Below are positions 8,809 through 17,985 of a stretch of DNA of 64,000 nt, one piece after another (positions within the stretch are counted from its first letter, which is position 1; the number at the start of each line of letters is the position of its first letter). Below the pieces are notes generated by a model. It searched no databases, was not told the origin of the DNA, and was given only the letters and a program-made list of their open reading frames with translations. The stretch is taken from NCBI RefSeq assembly GCF_000011385.1, contig NC_005125.1:2542001-2606000 (forward strand). The letters run 5' to 3'. Origin of the DNA: Gloeobacter violaceus PCC 7421. GTDB lineage: Bacteria > Cyanobacteriota > Cyanobacteriia > Gloeobacterales > Gloeobacteraceae. Made by a program: the position numbers and the translations under genes.

Positions 8809-9987
8809 ATGTACCAACCGCCGACCGGGGTGCGCGACTTGCTGCCCCTCGACGTCTCGCAAAAGCTCTGGATCGAACAGCGCCTGCAGCGGGTGTTCAC
8901 CCGCTGGGGCTACCAGCGCATCATCACTCCGACCCTCGAACGGATGGAGACGCTGCAGGCGAGCGGTTCGGTCGACCTGCAGGCGATCTTGCAGCTGCGC
9001 GACGCCGAGGGGGTGTCGCTGGGCCTCAGACCCGACCCGACGCCGTCGCTGGCGCGGGCGGTGGCCACGCGCCTTGCCGATGCGCCCTTGCCGGTGCGGC
9101 TCTCGTATCAGATGAACGTCTTTCGCAGCACCACGCAGCCGCAGGAATTTTACCAGGCCGGGGTGGAACTGATCGGCGCGGGCGGGGTGCTCGCCGACGC
9201 CGAGGTGCTGCTTGTACTCGCCGAGTGCCTGGCCGAACTGGCTCCGCCAGATTGGACGCTGATTTTGGGCGCGGTCGCGTTTACCCGTTCGTGGCTTGCC
9301 CAGGTGGCAGAACCCGCCCGCCACCGGCTGCGCCGGGCGATGGCCGAACTCGACCGCGTGGCGATTCTTGCTGAAGCGGGCATCGACGAGGCGGTCAGAT
9401 CCCAGTTGTTGTTGTTGTTTGACCTGCGCGGCGAACCGGAAATGGTGCTCAGCAAGGCGTCCTCGCTGCCGATGAGCGACGCCCAGCGCGCGGAACTCGC
9501 CGAACTGGAGACGCTCACCGGCTGGCTGAGGGGCCGCTCGGTGCCGGTGGTGCTCGATTTGAGCCTGGTCGAAGCGTTCGATTACTACACGGGCCTCATC
9601 TTCGAGGTGAGCGCCGGGGGGCGTCTGATCGGCCGTGGGGGCCGCTATGACCATCTGCTGGGTTCCTACGGCAAACCGGCGCCGGGGGCGGGCTTTGCCC
9701 TGAACCTCGAAGCGCTCCAGCAGGTACTCTTGCCCACCGGCAAACTGCCCGGCCGCACGGTGGGGGGTGGCTTTTTGGTGGTGCCCGACGGGCCGGACGC
9801 CTGGGAGGCGGCCCTGGCTGAGGCGGATAAGCTGCGCTGCGCTCCCGGCGAGCGGGTGGAGATTGAACTGTTGGGCCGCACCGGTGAGGAGGCAATTGCC
9901 CACGGTCGGGCTCTGGGTGCGGCCGTCGTGCGCTGGGTTCACCCCGACGGTAGTACCACCGATTGCGACCTTGCGGTCATACAGTGA
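8809..9987 (+). CDS. hisZ: ATP phosphoribosyltransferase regulatory subunit HisZ
   Basis: This 392-residue protein looks like a class II histidyl-tRNA synthetase core without the anticodon-binding domain. It begins with the HisZ signature PPTGVRDLLPLD, contains RYDHLLGSYG near residues 282-291, and has the motif SLVEAFDYYTGLIFEVSAGG. HisZ pairs with a short catalytic HisG to form the hetero-octameric first enzyme of histidine synthesis, so a short-form hisG is expected elsewhere in the genome. The ATG lies 24 bases downstream of the TPR gene. Confidence 0.93.
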   Translation: MYQPPTGVRDLLPLDVSQKLWIEQRLQRVFTRWGYQRIITPTLERMETLQASGSVDLQAILQLRDAEGVSLGLRPDPTPSLARAVATRLADAPLPVRLSYQMNVFRSTTQPQEFYQAGVELIGAGGVLADAEVLLVLAECLAELAPPDWTLILGAVAFTRSWLAQVAEPARHRLRRAMAELDRVAILAEAGIDEAVRSQLLLLFDLRGEPEMVLSKASSLPMSDAQRAELAELETLTGWLRGRSVPVVLDLSLVEAFDYYTGLIFEVSAGGRLIGRGGRYDHLLGSYGKPAPGAGFALNLEALQQVLLPTGKLPGRTVGGGFLVVPDGPDAWEAALAEADKLRCAPGERVEIELLGRTGEEAIAHGRALGAAVVRWVHPDGSTTDCDLAVIQ

Positions 9988-10068
9988 TACCTGCCACCCA
10001 CAAAACTGAAAAAATACGAACCGACAATCGGTCTAACGCGCTTTTGGTGATGCAGGAAAATAAGTACC

Positions 10069-11292
10069 ATGACTGACCGTCGCTATGATGTCGTACTTTA
10101 CGGAGCTACCGGCTTCGTCGGCCAACAGACAGCACAGTACTTTACTCGACACACTCGCCCCGGTGCGGTCCATTGGGCAATCGCGGGCCGGAATCGACAA
10201 AAACTCGAATCGCTCAAGGCTCAGCTTGGCACCAATGTGGATGTCCTGATTGCTGACAGCACCGACCAGCCTGCCCTCGATGCCGTCGCAGCCCAGACCC
10301 GCGTCATTTTAAACACAGCAGGGCCTTTTGCCCTCTACGGAGACGCCATCGTCGATGCTTGCGTCCGGTTGCGAACGCATTATGTCGATATCACCGGCGA
10401 AACCCCCTGGGTGAGAGATCTTATCGACCGCTATCACGAGCGGGCCGCATCGGAGGGAACTCGGATCATTCCTTGCTGCGGGTTCGATTCAGTGCCGTCG
10501 GATCTGGGCAGTTACCTGATGGTTCGGCACCTGCAACGAGAATGGGGAGTGTCCTGCCGGGCGGTGAAGGCCTATTTTCAGATGTACGGCGGCTTGAACG
10601 GCGGCACCCTCGCTTCTGGACTGAATTTGTACGATTCCGGGCGGGCGGCCCGGGTGAGCGATCTCTTTCTGCTGGATCCGCCGGGTGAACATTCCAGCAC
10701 GGAATTGGAGCGCAATCGGGACCCGGAGGCCCCCGAGTACGATGCCGGTGTGGATACCTGGGTTGGACCGTTCTTCATGGGCCTGGTGAACACCCGCGTC
10801 GTGCGCCGCAGCCGTGCCCTCTATGACCAGTGGCAAGAGCCTTACGGTCCGCAATTCGTCTACCAGGAATATCTCAAGTTCGATCCACCGCTGGCGTGGC
10901 TACAGGCCACGGTTGTCACCGTCGGCACGGCCTTGTTTGCAGGAATTATGCAACAAGCCCCGCTGCGGCCGTTACTGCAATCGCTGCTTCCCGAGCCCGG
11001 CAGTGGTCCCTCCGAGCAGACGATGAACGAGGGTTGGTTCCGCTGTGAACTTTTGGGAGTCGCTGAGGACGGGCGCCGGGTGAAGGGACTGATCTGTGAC
11101 CAGGGAGATCCAGGCAACCGCGCCACGGTCAAATTCCTGTGCGAGTCGGCTCTGAGCTTGGTCTTGAACACCGATGAGTTGCCGGGTGGACAACAGCGAG
11201 GCGGTGTCCTGACACCTGCAACCGGGCTTGGAGAAGTGCTGGCAGAACGGCTGCGCAGCGCAGGGATGACCCTGAAGGTTGGTGTCGTTTAG
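10069..11292 (+). CDS. Saccharopine dehydrogenase-like NAD(P)-binding oxidoreductase
   Basis: The 407-residue product starts with a Rossmann nucleotide-binding motif, YDVVLYGATGFVGQQTAQY, followed by WAIAGRNRQKLESL and an ITGETPWVRDLI segment. This layout matches the Sccpdh/trans-acting enoyl reductase family, whose mycobacterial members reduce lipid intermediates. A hydrophobic segment near residues 280-300 (ATVVTVGTALFAGIM) is also typical. The physiological substrate here is unknown; lipid or polyketide reduction is an inference from the family. The gene stands alone, with 81 bp upstream and 182 bp downstream. Confidence 0.85.
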   Translation: MTDRRYDVVLYGATGFVGQQTAQYFTRHTRPGAVHWAIAGRNRQKLESLKAQLGTNVDVLIADSTDQPALDAVAAQTRVILNTAGPFALYGDAIVDACVRLRTHYVDITGETPWVRDLIDRYHERAASEGTRIIPCCGFDSVPSDLGSYLMVRHLQREWGVSCRAVKAYFQMYGGLNGGTLASGLNLYDSGRAARVSDLFLLDPPGEHSSTELERNRDPEAPEYDAGVDTWVGPFFMGLVNTRVVRRSRALYDQWQEPYGPQFVYQEYLKFDPPLAWLQATVVTVGTALFAGIMQQAPLRPLLQSLLPEPGSGPSEQTMNEGWFRCELLGVAEDGRRVKGLICDQGDPGNRATVKFLCESALSLVLNTDELPGGQQRGGVLTPATGLGEVLAERLRSAGMTLKVGVV

Positions 11293-11474
11293 GGGGCCAT
11301 CCATTTTGGGGGGTGCCTGCGGTATTCCTACGGCATGGGCAGGATAAGAACCCCAACAATTCGGTAATTCGACGTCTATCCCGATTGGCGGGTGGTGGAT
11401 AGACTGTCCCCACGGCCCTGCCCGCTTATACTGCGGATTGCAGGGCTGCTGTCGGATTATCCGGGAGCTTACTT

Positions 11475-12464
11475 ATGATCTCCAGATGGTTTCCATTGGC
11501 CGCCTGCCTGCTGGCCGGTCTGCTCAGTTCGACTGTAGCGGCTTCGGCAGACCCGGCGGTCTGCCCGACGGGCACCCAGGCGAGCAAGATCTTTGCAAGC
11601 GGTAATCTGGCTTGTGCAATCGCCCCCTCGGCTACCGACCCGGCCATTGCCGATCGGGTGAGCGGCCAGACCGGCTACGGCTACCACGCGGTGGCCTTCC
11701 CGGCAAAGCTCGAAGACCTCAAAGGCGTGCTGGTTTTCCTGTTGGCAAGCAACAGCCGCCCCTACAACCCCATCAGCGGCAAATACATGATCGCCAATAT
11801 CCTCGATGAAGGCGCCTCGGCAGGTTTGCTGGTCCTCCAGCTGGCCTACGCCAATTCGACGAGCATCGGCAGCCTGTGCGGCGAAGATCCCGACTGCTAC
11901 GGCCCGGCCCGCCGCGAGGTGGTTTACGGCGAGGCGGTCTCGCCGGTGGTGGCAGTGGATTATCCCAATTCGCTAATCAACCGGCTCGAACGCCTGGTGG
12001 CCTACCTCAAGGTCAACCTGCCTCCGGAGGTGCGCCTGCCGGAAGCCATCGGTGGGGAGACCATCGACTGGTCGAAATTGCTTCTGGGCGGCCACAGCCA
12101 GGGAGGCGGTCACGTGGGTCTATTGGCCCAGGCGTTTGGGGTGGCGAATGTCTGCTATCTCTCGTCGATCGTAGACGCGGTGATCGACGGCGATGGGTAC
12201 GCCTCCGCCTCCTGGATCACCACACCCTTTGTCACACCCGTTTCGGCGATGCGCGCCGTCGTGCACCAGATCGACACTCAGGCTCCTAAAATTCTGACCA
12301 ACTTTGCAACCCTTGGCCTTTCGGCTTCTGCAGGAACAACCGCCTCCGACAACGGCTACCTCACCCTTACAAACAAACCCATGGGTAGTTCCCACGGGGC
12401 GACCGTCAAAGATCCCCAGTACGCTGCCGAGCGGCACTGGGCCTGTTATCAACCGGCGGGCTAA
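11475..12464 (+). CDS. Secreted alpha/beta hydrolase-like protein
   Basis: A signal peptide (WFPLAACLLAGLLSSTVAASA, residues about 5-25) precedes a roughly 300-residue domain with a nucleophile-elbow motif GGHSQGGGH near residues 205-213. This suggests an alpha/beta-hydrolase fold with Ser in the G-x-S-x-G context, and a likely acid/His pair further on (a candidate His is in SSHGATVKDP near the C-terminus). Several cysteines occur in the mature part, fitting export. It resembles BPSS1187-type uncharacterised lipases/esterases. The upstream 180 bp include a TATACT box near 11430, a plausible -10 element. Confidence 0.75.
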   Translation: MISRWFPLAACLLAGLLSSTVAASADPAVCPTGTQASKIFASGNLACAIAPSATDPAIADRVSGQTGYGYHAVAFPAKLEDLKGVLVFLLASNSRPYNPISGKYMIANILDEGASAGLLVLQLAYANSTSIGSLCGEDPDCYGPARREVVYGEAVSPVVAVDYPNSLINRLERLVAYLKVNLPPEVRLPEAIGGETIDWSKLLLGGHSQGGGHVGLLAQAFGVANVCYLSSIVDAVIDGDGYASASWITTPFVTPVSAMRAVVHQIDTQAPKILTNFATLGLSASAGTTASDNGYLTLTNKPMGSSHGATVKDPQYAAERHWACYQPAG

Positions 12465-12473
12465 TTCGTCAGA

Positions 12474-12749
12474 TCAAAGCGCGTGCTGATAGAAGGCTTT
12501 CATGCGGTCAAGGGTCTGGTGATCAAGTTCGAGGGTGCCGCGCCGACAGGCCCGCATCCGATCGTCGATCAACTGTCGAGCCTGCAGTCGGCTGAGCGAC
12601 TCGAACTGCATCGTCTCTGCTTCGGTCTCGGTGACGACAAACAACATCCGCTGGGCGTAAAGGGTTGCAAATAGACCCTTCTTCGGTCCCAGACTGCATA
12701 CCAGGAACATCAACCCGAAATGCGGATGTTGCAGGTACTGCTCGTTCAT
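12474..12749 (-). CDS. pipX: PII-interacting protein X (PipX), NtcA co-activator
   Basis: The 91-residue reading from ATG 12749 closely fits PipX: MNEQYLQHPHFGLMF, then LFATLYAQRMLFVVT, MQFESLSRLQARQLIDDR and a C-terminal helix ending DRMKAFYQHAL. In cyanobacteria PipX forms a Tudor-like fold that binds either PII (GlnB) under nitrogen excess or the 2-oxoglutarate-bound regulator NtcA under nitrogen limitation, activating nitrogen genes. The frame extends upstream to 12854, but the family starts at this methionine. It is divergent from the UvrD/PcrA gene, and the shared gap holds an NtcA-box-like sequence. Confidence 0.9.
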   Translation of the reverse strand: MNEQYLQHPHFGLMFLVCSLGPKKGLFATLYAQRMLFVVTETEAETMQFESLSRLQARQLIDDRMRACRRGTLELDHQTLDRMKAFYQHAL

Positions 12750-12767
12750 GACATTCCAGGTTGTGAT

Positions 12768-12781
12768 GTATAAGACACTAC
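12768..12781. promoter_or_regulatory. NtcA-box-like palindrome GTA-N8-TAC
   Basis: The sequence GTATAAGACACTAC matches the NtcA consensus GTA-N8-TAC exactly. It lies 18 bases upstream of the pipX start, between pipX and the divergent helicase gene. The position is too close to pipX for a standard class II activation site, so repression or chance are alternatives. Confidence 0.4.
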
Positions 12782-12865
12782 TGCATCCTTTGGGCTTTGT
12801 CATCGGCTCCACCACCGGCAGCGAGTAGGATAGTGCAGAAAAGAAACGACACAAGAGGCGGCCCG

Positions 12866-15247
12866 ATGGTCCTCGGTATGGATGCTTTGCTCAATCCTTC
12901 GCAGCAAAAAGCGGTGGAGCGCTTCAACGGTCCGCTGTTGGTGGTGGCGGGTGCGGGTAGCGGCAAGACGCGGGTACTGACCTATCGCATCGCCCATCTC
13001 ATCGAGACTTACCAGGTGGACCCCGAGCACATCCTGGCGGTCACCTTCACCAACAAAGCAGCGGGCGAGATGAAGGAGCGCATCTTGCAACTCTTTTGCG
13101 AGCGCACCGCCAGAAGCCGCGGCGGTGAGGCGTTTGCCGCCCTGCCCGACCCCGAGCGGCGCGCCATCGCAGGCCGGGTGCGCCGGGAATTGATTCAGCC
13201 TTTGTGGGTGGGGACTTTTCATGCCCTGTGCGCCCGTATGCTGCGCTACGACATCGACAAGTACACCGACCAACGCGGGCGCACCTGGCAGCGCAACTTC
13301 ACGATCTTCGACGAATCGGACGTGCAGGATCAGATCAAAGACATCGTCACCAAGCAGCTCAACCTGGACGACCGCCGCTACGTGCCCCGCTCGGTGCGCT
13401 TCGCCATCAGCGGCGCCAAAAACCAGGGCCTTTCGCCGGAAGAATACCAGCACTCAGAAGGCGGTTCGCTGCGCGCCCGCACGATCGCCCAGGTCTACGA
13501 GCGCTACCAGGACCAGCTGGCGCGCAACAACGCCCTCGATTTCGACGATCTGATCTGGGTGCCGGTGCAGTTGTTGCGCCGGCGCCCCGACGTGCTCGAT
13601 TACTGGCACCGCCGCTTCCGTCACATCCTGGTCGACGAGTACCAGGACACCAACCGCACCCAGTACGACCTGATTCGCCTACTCGCCACCAACAACCAAC
13701 CCAAAAGCGAGTGGGACTGGCGCGACCGGTCGGTCTTTGTGGTGGGCGACGCGGACCAGGCCATCTACAGCTTTCGCCAGGCGGATTTTCGCATCCTGAT
13801 GGATTTTCAGTCCGATTTTGGCGACGGCCTAGCCGACGACGAGACCGAGACGCTCATCAAGCTCGAAGAGAACTACCGCTCCTCGGCCACGATTCTCGAT
13901 GTCGCCAACGAACTGATCGCCAACAACATCGAGCGCATCGACAAGGTGCTGAGGGCCACCCGTCCGGCGGGCTTGCCCGTGTCGCTGCACGAGGCGGAGG
14001 ACGAGGTGGCCGAAGCTGAGTACATTGTCGGGCAACTGCGCAAACTCAAAGACGCCGACACTCGTCCCTGGAACGACTTTGCGGTACTCTACCGCGTCAA
14101 CGCCCAGTCGCAGCCCATCGAGCAGGCGCTTTCGCGCTGGGGGGTGCCCTACACGGTGGTGGGCGGCTTGCGCTTCTACGACCGCCGTGAGATCAAGGAC
14201 GTTCTGAGTTACCTCAAGGCGATCCACAATCCCGCCGACTCGGTCGCCCTCAAGCGCTCGATGTCCGCGCCGCGCCGCGGCATCGGCAAAACGACACTGG
14301 ATAAGCTCGAAGCCGGGGCCGGGATGCTCCAGACTTCGCTATGGCAACTGCTCACCGACGAGACGAGTATTAAAAATTTGGCCGGGCGCACCAGCGGACC
14401 AATTCTCCAGTTCGTGCGCTTTGTCGAGCGCCTGCAGGAGCTGGCCGCCCGGGTGCGCGTCTCGGAACTGCTCGATACGGTTCTCAAAGAGTCGGGCTAC
14501 GTGCAGATGCTTCAGGAAGAAGGCACCGAGGAAGCCGAGGGGCGCCTCGAAAACGTCCTGGAGTTGCGCTCGGTGGTCCAGCGCTTCGAAGAAGAAAGCG
14601 AAGATCCCGAAAACGCGACGCTCGAAGCCTTTTTGGCCAATGTCTCGCTCGCGTCGGATCTGGACAATCTCGAAGCGGGGGCCGAGCGCATCTCGCTGAT
14701 GACGCTGCACGCCGCCAAGGGTCTGGAGTTTCCGGTGGTGTTTTTGGGCGGCCTCGAAGACGGCCTTTTTCCGCACTTTCGGGCGATTCAAGACGGTGAC
14801 AGCGCCGCCATCGAGGAGGAGCGCCGATTGTGCTACGTGGGGATCACCCGCGCCAAGGAGCGTCTGTTCTTGAGCTATGCCCAGGCCCGCCGCCTCTACG
14901 GCGACCGCCAGCCCGCCATCCCGTCGCAGTTTCTCAAGGAACTGCCCGCCGAGAAACTGGCCGGTACCCGCGTGCGCAAGGGTCTTGCCGACCGGAGGCG
15001 CGACCGGGCCGAGCGGATTGCCGCCCGCCCGGCCGCCGTCCCGCCGCTCGCCCCGCCCGCGCGGCGCAAAAGCCCCGCCCAGAACTGGGCGGTGGGCGAC
15101 CGGGTCGAGCACGACCAGTTCGGTCTCGGGCAGATTACCCACGTCCTGGGTGTGGGCGAGAAGCAGTACCTGGCCATCAGCTTCCCCGGCCAGGGCAAAA
15201 AAGTGATCGACCCGCGCCTGGCGCCTCTGCGCAAGCTGGCTGAGTGA
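12866..15247 (+). CDS. pcrA: UvrD/PcrA-type superfamily 1 DNA helicase
   Basis: This ~793-residue helicase starts at ATG 12866 (ATG 12878 is also possible). All SF1A motifs are present in order: Q-motif LNPSQQKAVERF, Walker A VAGAGSGKTRVLTYR (residues about 27-41), motif Ia AVTFTNKAAGEM, WVGTFHALCARML, motif II HILVDEYQDTNRTQ, motif III VVGDADQAIYSFRQAD, motif IV ENYRSS, motif V LMTLHAAKGLEFPVVFL and motif VI EERRLCYVGITRAKERL. The C-terminus has the AVGDRVEHDQFGLGQI segment typical of PcrA. It is a 3'-5' helicase acting in nucleotide-excision repair, RecA filament removal or plasmid-type replication. Confidence 0.93.
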   Translation: MVLGMDALLNPSQQKAVERFNGPLLVVAGAGSGKTRVLTYRIAHLIETYQVDPEHILAVTFTNKAAGEMKERILQLFCERTARSRGGEAFAALPDPERRAIAGRVRRELIQPLWVGTFHALCARMLRYDIDKYTDQRGRTWQRNFTIFDESDVQDQIKDIVTKQLNLDDRRYVPRSVRFAISGAKNQGLSPEEYQHSEGGSLRARTIAQVYERYQDQLARNNALDFDDLIWVPVQLLRRRPDVLDYWHRRFRHILVDEYQDTNRTQYDLIRLLATNNQPKSEWDWRDRSVFVVGDADQAIYSFRQADFRILMDFQSDFGDGLADDETETLIKLEENYRSSATILDVANELIANNIERIDKVLRATRPAGLPVSLHEAEDEVAEAEYIVGQLRKLKDADTRPWNDFAVLYRVNAQSQPIEQALSRWGVPYTVVGGLRFYDRREIKDVLSYLKAIHNPADSVALKRSMSAPRRGIGKTTLDKLEAGAGMLQTSLWQLLTDETSIKNLAGRTSGPILQFVRFVERLQELAARVRVSELLDTVLKESGYVQMLQEEGTEEAEGRLENVLELRSVVQRFEEESEDPENATLEAFLANVSLASDLDNLEAGAERISLMTLHAAKGLEFPVVFLGGLEDGLFPHFRAIQDGDSAAIEEERRLCYVGITRAKERLFLSYAQARRLYGDRQPAIPSQFLKELPAEKLAGTRVRKGLADRRRDRAERIAARPAAVPPLAPPARRKSPAQNWAVGDRVEHDQFGLGQITHVLGVGEKQYLAISFPGQGKKVIDPRLAPLRKLAE

Positions 15248-15293
15248 CACCTGCTCTTTAGAATCGAAAAGCCCAACAACCCATGCTCTCGCC

Positions 15294-15530
15294 ATGAATT
15301 ACCGCGAACACATCACCATTGACCCGCGCATCCGCAGCGGAAAGCCCTGCATCCGCGGCACCCGCATCACCGTGACCGATGTATTCGATTATCTTGGGGG
15401 CGGAATGACCATTCCCGAGGTGCTGGAGGATTTTCCTGACCTCACCGCCGACGACATTCAAGCGTGCTTTGCCTTTGCCGCAGACCGTGACCGCCGTATG
15501 AACGTCGTTCCGTATGAAGCTGCTCTTTGA
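15294..15530 (+). CDS. DUF433 antitoxin of a type II toxin-antitoxin pair
   Basis: This 78-residue protein is a compact DUF433 winged helix-turn-helix domain with the signature DPRIRSGKPCIRGTRITV followed by LEDFPDLTADDIQACFAFA. DUF433 proteins are commonly paired with DUF5615 PIN-like nucleases and are thought to neutralise the partner and autoregulate the operon. The downstream gene begins 17 bases inside this one, showing translational coupling. Confidence 0.88.
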   Translation: MNYREHITIDPRIRSGKPCIRGTRITVTDVFDYLGGGMTIPEVLEDFPDLTADDIQACFAFAADRDRRMNVVPYEAAL

Positions 15531-15846
15531 TGAAAACCTCTCGCCCAAGCTACCCCGCCTGCTAGCGGCGCTTTTTCCGGACAGCGTGCATGTCCGCGAG
15601 TGTGGGCTACTTGGACTTACCGACGAGGATGTTTGGGAGTATGCCCGCGTCAACGGCTTCACTATCGTCTCGAAGGACTCCGATTTTCAGCAGCGTAGCT
15701 TGCTCTACGGACATCCACCCAAAATCGTTTGGCTGTGCGTCGGCAATTGCACTCGGCAGCAACTTGTTCAACTGCTCATGCTCTACGAGCAGGACATCCA
15801 TGCGCTGGACACAGACCCATGCACGGCGCTTCTCGTCCTCTCGTAG
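15514..15846 (+). CDS. DUF5615 PIN-like toxin
   Basis: This 110-residue protein is a Mut7-C/PIN-like nuclease of the DUF5615 family: it starts MKLLFDENLSPKLPRLL (metal-binding D/E), continues with DEDVWEYARVNGFTIVSKDSD and has the strand KIVWLCVGN. It overlaps the DUF433 gene by 17 bases, forming a classic antitoxin-toxin order. It likely cleaves RNA with acidic residues D6, D31-region and D54-region; the target is unknown. Confidence 0.88.
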   Translation: MKLLFDENLSPKLPRLLAALFPDSVHVRECGLLGLTDEDVWEYARVNGFTIVSKDSDFQQRSLLYGHPPKIVWLCVGNCTRQQLVQLLMLYEQDIHALDTDPCTALLVLS

Positions 15847-15914
15847 CCGAATAGTTGTCCAAAACGCCCGATAGAGGCGATGATCCCGTGCGCAGGCGGC
15901 CCTAAACTGGTGAA

Positions 15915-16601
15915 GTGAGCACACCGACCCACTATCAGACTCTTGGCATCGAGCCGTCGGCGACGACGGAGGAGATTCGTGCGGCTTACCGGCGGCTGGC
16001 CAAGCAGCACCATCCCGACACCGGTGCCCTCGCCGGTCACCAGCGGATGGTGATACTTAACGAAGCTTACGAGGTCTTGAGCGAGCCGCAGCGGCGCCAG
16101 TCCTACGATCGGCTATTGGCCCATGGCGATGAGCGCCCCAGCCGGGTTGCCACCCAGACGGTCCCGCGCGCCCCCTTCGGGCGGGGCGCCAGCGAGGATA
16201 GCGAGCGCCAGCGCTGGCTGAGAGACATCTACCGGCCGGTCAACGCCGCCATTTACCGGGTGATCCGCCCTTTCCGGCGGCAGCTCGATGAGCTTGCCTA
16301 CGACCCCTACGACGACGAACTGATCGCCGAATTTGTGGCTTATCTGGAGCGCTCGCAGGTCATTTATCAGCAGGCGAAGGCGCTGTTTGCTTCGCGGCCC
16401 AACCCGGCGGGAGCGGCGCTGGTGGCCGAACTGCTCTACCACAGCCTCAACCAGCTGGGTGATGCCCTCGACGAATTGCGCTACTTCACGCTCAATTACG
16501 ACTACCAGCATCTACACGTCGGCCAGGAACTGGTGGGGATCGTCACCGACCTGCGCCGCCAGGCGACCGAAGCGGCTGAGCGCCTGCTGCAGATGGGATA
16601 G
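15915..16601 (+). CDS. J-domain (DnaJ-like) protein
   Basis: The 228-residue product starts at GTG 15915. Residues 6-70 are a J domain: HYQTLGIEPSATTEEIRAAY, RRLAKQHHPDTG with the diagnostic HPD tripeptide, and LNEAYEVLSEPQRRQSYDRL. There is no Gly/Phe or zinc-finger region; the remainder is a mainly helical acidic domain of unknown role, so it is a type III J-protein that should recruit an Hsp70 (DnaK) to a specific client. It ends 6 bases before murF, suggesting co-transcription. Confidence 0.88.
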   Translation: MSTPTHYQTLGIEPSATTEEIRAAYRRLAKQHHPDTGALAGHQRMVILNEAYEVLSEPQRRQSYDRLLAHGDERPSRVATQTVPRAPFGRGASEDSERQRWLRDIYRPVNAAIYRVIRPFRRQLDELAYDPYDDELIAEFVAYLERSQVIYQQAKALFASRPNPAGAALVAELLYHSLNQLGDALDELRYFTLNYDYQHLHVGQELVGIVTDLRRQATEAAERLLQMG

Positions 16602-16607
16602 TGCCCT

Positions 16608-17960
16608 ATGTTTGAAATCGACACACAGACACTGCAAACCCTCCTGGGCGCCGAGGCGGAAGGAACGCTTCCGATGTCGGTGCGGGGCGTCGGGACCGAC
16701 ACACGCGCCCTCGCGCCGGGAGCGCTGTTCGTGGCGCTTCGGGGCGAACGCTTCGACGGCCACGACTACGCGCGGCAGGCGGTGGCCGGGGGGGCGGCCC
16801 TGGTGATTGCCGAGCGGCCGGTGGCGGTGCCTCATCTGCGGGTGGCCGACACCCTGGAGGCTTATCAGACGCTGGCGCGCTGGTGGCGGGATCGCTGCAC
16901 GCTGCCGGTGGTGGCCGTCACCGGTTCGGCCGGCAAAACCACCACCCGCGAACTGATTCGCGCCGTGCTCGCCACCGCCGGACCGGTCCTCGCCCCGCCC
17001 GGCAACGAAAACAACGACGTGGGCGTGCCAAAGTTGCTGCTCCAACTCACCGGTGCCCACCGCTACTGCGTGGTCGAGATGGGCATGCGCGGCCCGGGGG
17101 AGATTGCTCGCCTCGCCCGCTGTGCCGCCCCGAATGTCGGGGTGATTACCAACGTCGGCAGCGCCCATATCGGACGGCTTGGCTCCCACGCCGCTATCGC
17201 CGACGCCAAGTGCGAACTGCTCGCCGAGCTGCCGTGCTCAGGGATCGCCGTTCTCAACGGCGAAGACGAGCGGCTGCTTTCCACCGCCCGCCGCCACTGG
17301 GCGGGGCCGGTGCTCACCTATGGTCTTGATGCCGGGGATGTTATGGGCAGCTTCGACGGCGTGCACCTGCACGTCGATGGGATCGCCTTTATTCCACCCC
17401 TGCCGGGCCGCCATAACCACCTCAACTTCCTGGCCGCCCTGGCGGTCGCCCGCCACCTCGGGTTGGAGTTGCTCCAGGTGCGCGAGCGCCTCAAAGATCT
17501 TCAGTTACCCACCGGCCGCAGCCGGGTGATCGCCCTTGAAGGCGACGTGCAACTGATTGACGAAACCTACAACAGCGCCCCCGAATCGGCCCGCGCCGCC
17601 CTTGCATGGCTTGCCGGCCTGCCCGGCCGCCGGATCGCGGTTCTAGGACAGATGCGTGAATTGGGCGAATTCAGCCGGGAGCTGCATCGCGTCCTGGGCG
17701 AGCACTGCCGCCGTCTGGCCCTCGACGAAGTGGTGGTTCTGGAGGCGGGCGAGGACACCGAAGCGTTGCTTGCAGGAGCCGGAGATCTTCCGGCGGTACA
17801 GCTTGCCGACCACCGGGCGGTGGCCGCATATCTGGCAGATCGGGTGCGACCGGGGGATCGCCTTTTATTTAAGGCTTCGCGGGCGGTGGGTCTGGAGCGG
17901 GTGCTGGCGGAGTTTCAGGATTTGTTCCGGGCAGGTACGCCGTCTGAGCGTGCACAATAG
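16608..17960 (+). CDS. murF: UDP-N-acetylmuramoyl-tripeptide--D-alanyl-D-alanine ligase MurF
   Basis: This 450-residue Mur ligase adds D-Ala-D-Ala to the UDP-MurNAc tripeptide in the cytoplasm, the last soluble step of peptidoglycan precursor synthesis. It shows the N-terminal substrate domain (VRGVGTDTRALAPGALFVAL), the ATP-binding loop VAVTGSAGKTTTREL (residues about 102-116), the conserved VVEMGMRGPGEI and NVGSAHIGRLGS, and the C-terminal domain with DETYNSAPESARAAL and AVLGQMRELGEFS. The start is ATG 16608, 6 bases after the J-protein gene. Confidence 0.95.
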   Translation: MFEIDTQTLQTLLGAEAEGTLPMSVRGVGTDTRALAPGALFVALRGERFDGHDYARQAVAGGAALVIAERPVAVPHLRVADTLEAYQTLARWWRDRCTLPVVAVTGSAGKTTTRELIRAVLATAGPVLAPPGNENNDVGVPKLLLQLTGAHRYCVVEMGMRGPGEIARLARCAAPNVGVITNVGSAHIGRLGSHAAIADAKCELLAELPCSGIAVLNGEDERLLSTARRHWAGPVLTYGLDAGDVMGSFDGVHLHVDGIAFIPPLPGRHNHLNFLAALAVARHLGLELLQVRERLKDLQLPTGRSRVIALEGDVQLIDETYNSAPESARAALAWLAGLPGRRIAVLGQMRELGEFSRELHRVLGEHCRRLALDEVVVLEAGEDTEALLAGAGDLPAVQLADHRAVAAYLADRVRPGDRLLFKASRAVGLERVLAEFQDLFRAGTPSERAQ

Positions 17961-17985
17961 AGCCAATCGATTTCGATCATTCCGT

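Noticed and set aside
8755-9942. 395-codon minus-strand frame opposite hisZ
   Set aside because: It mirrors the codon-position bias of hisZ and has no recognisable domain.
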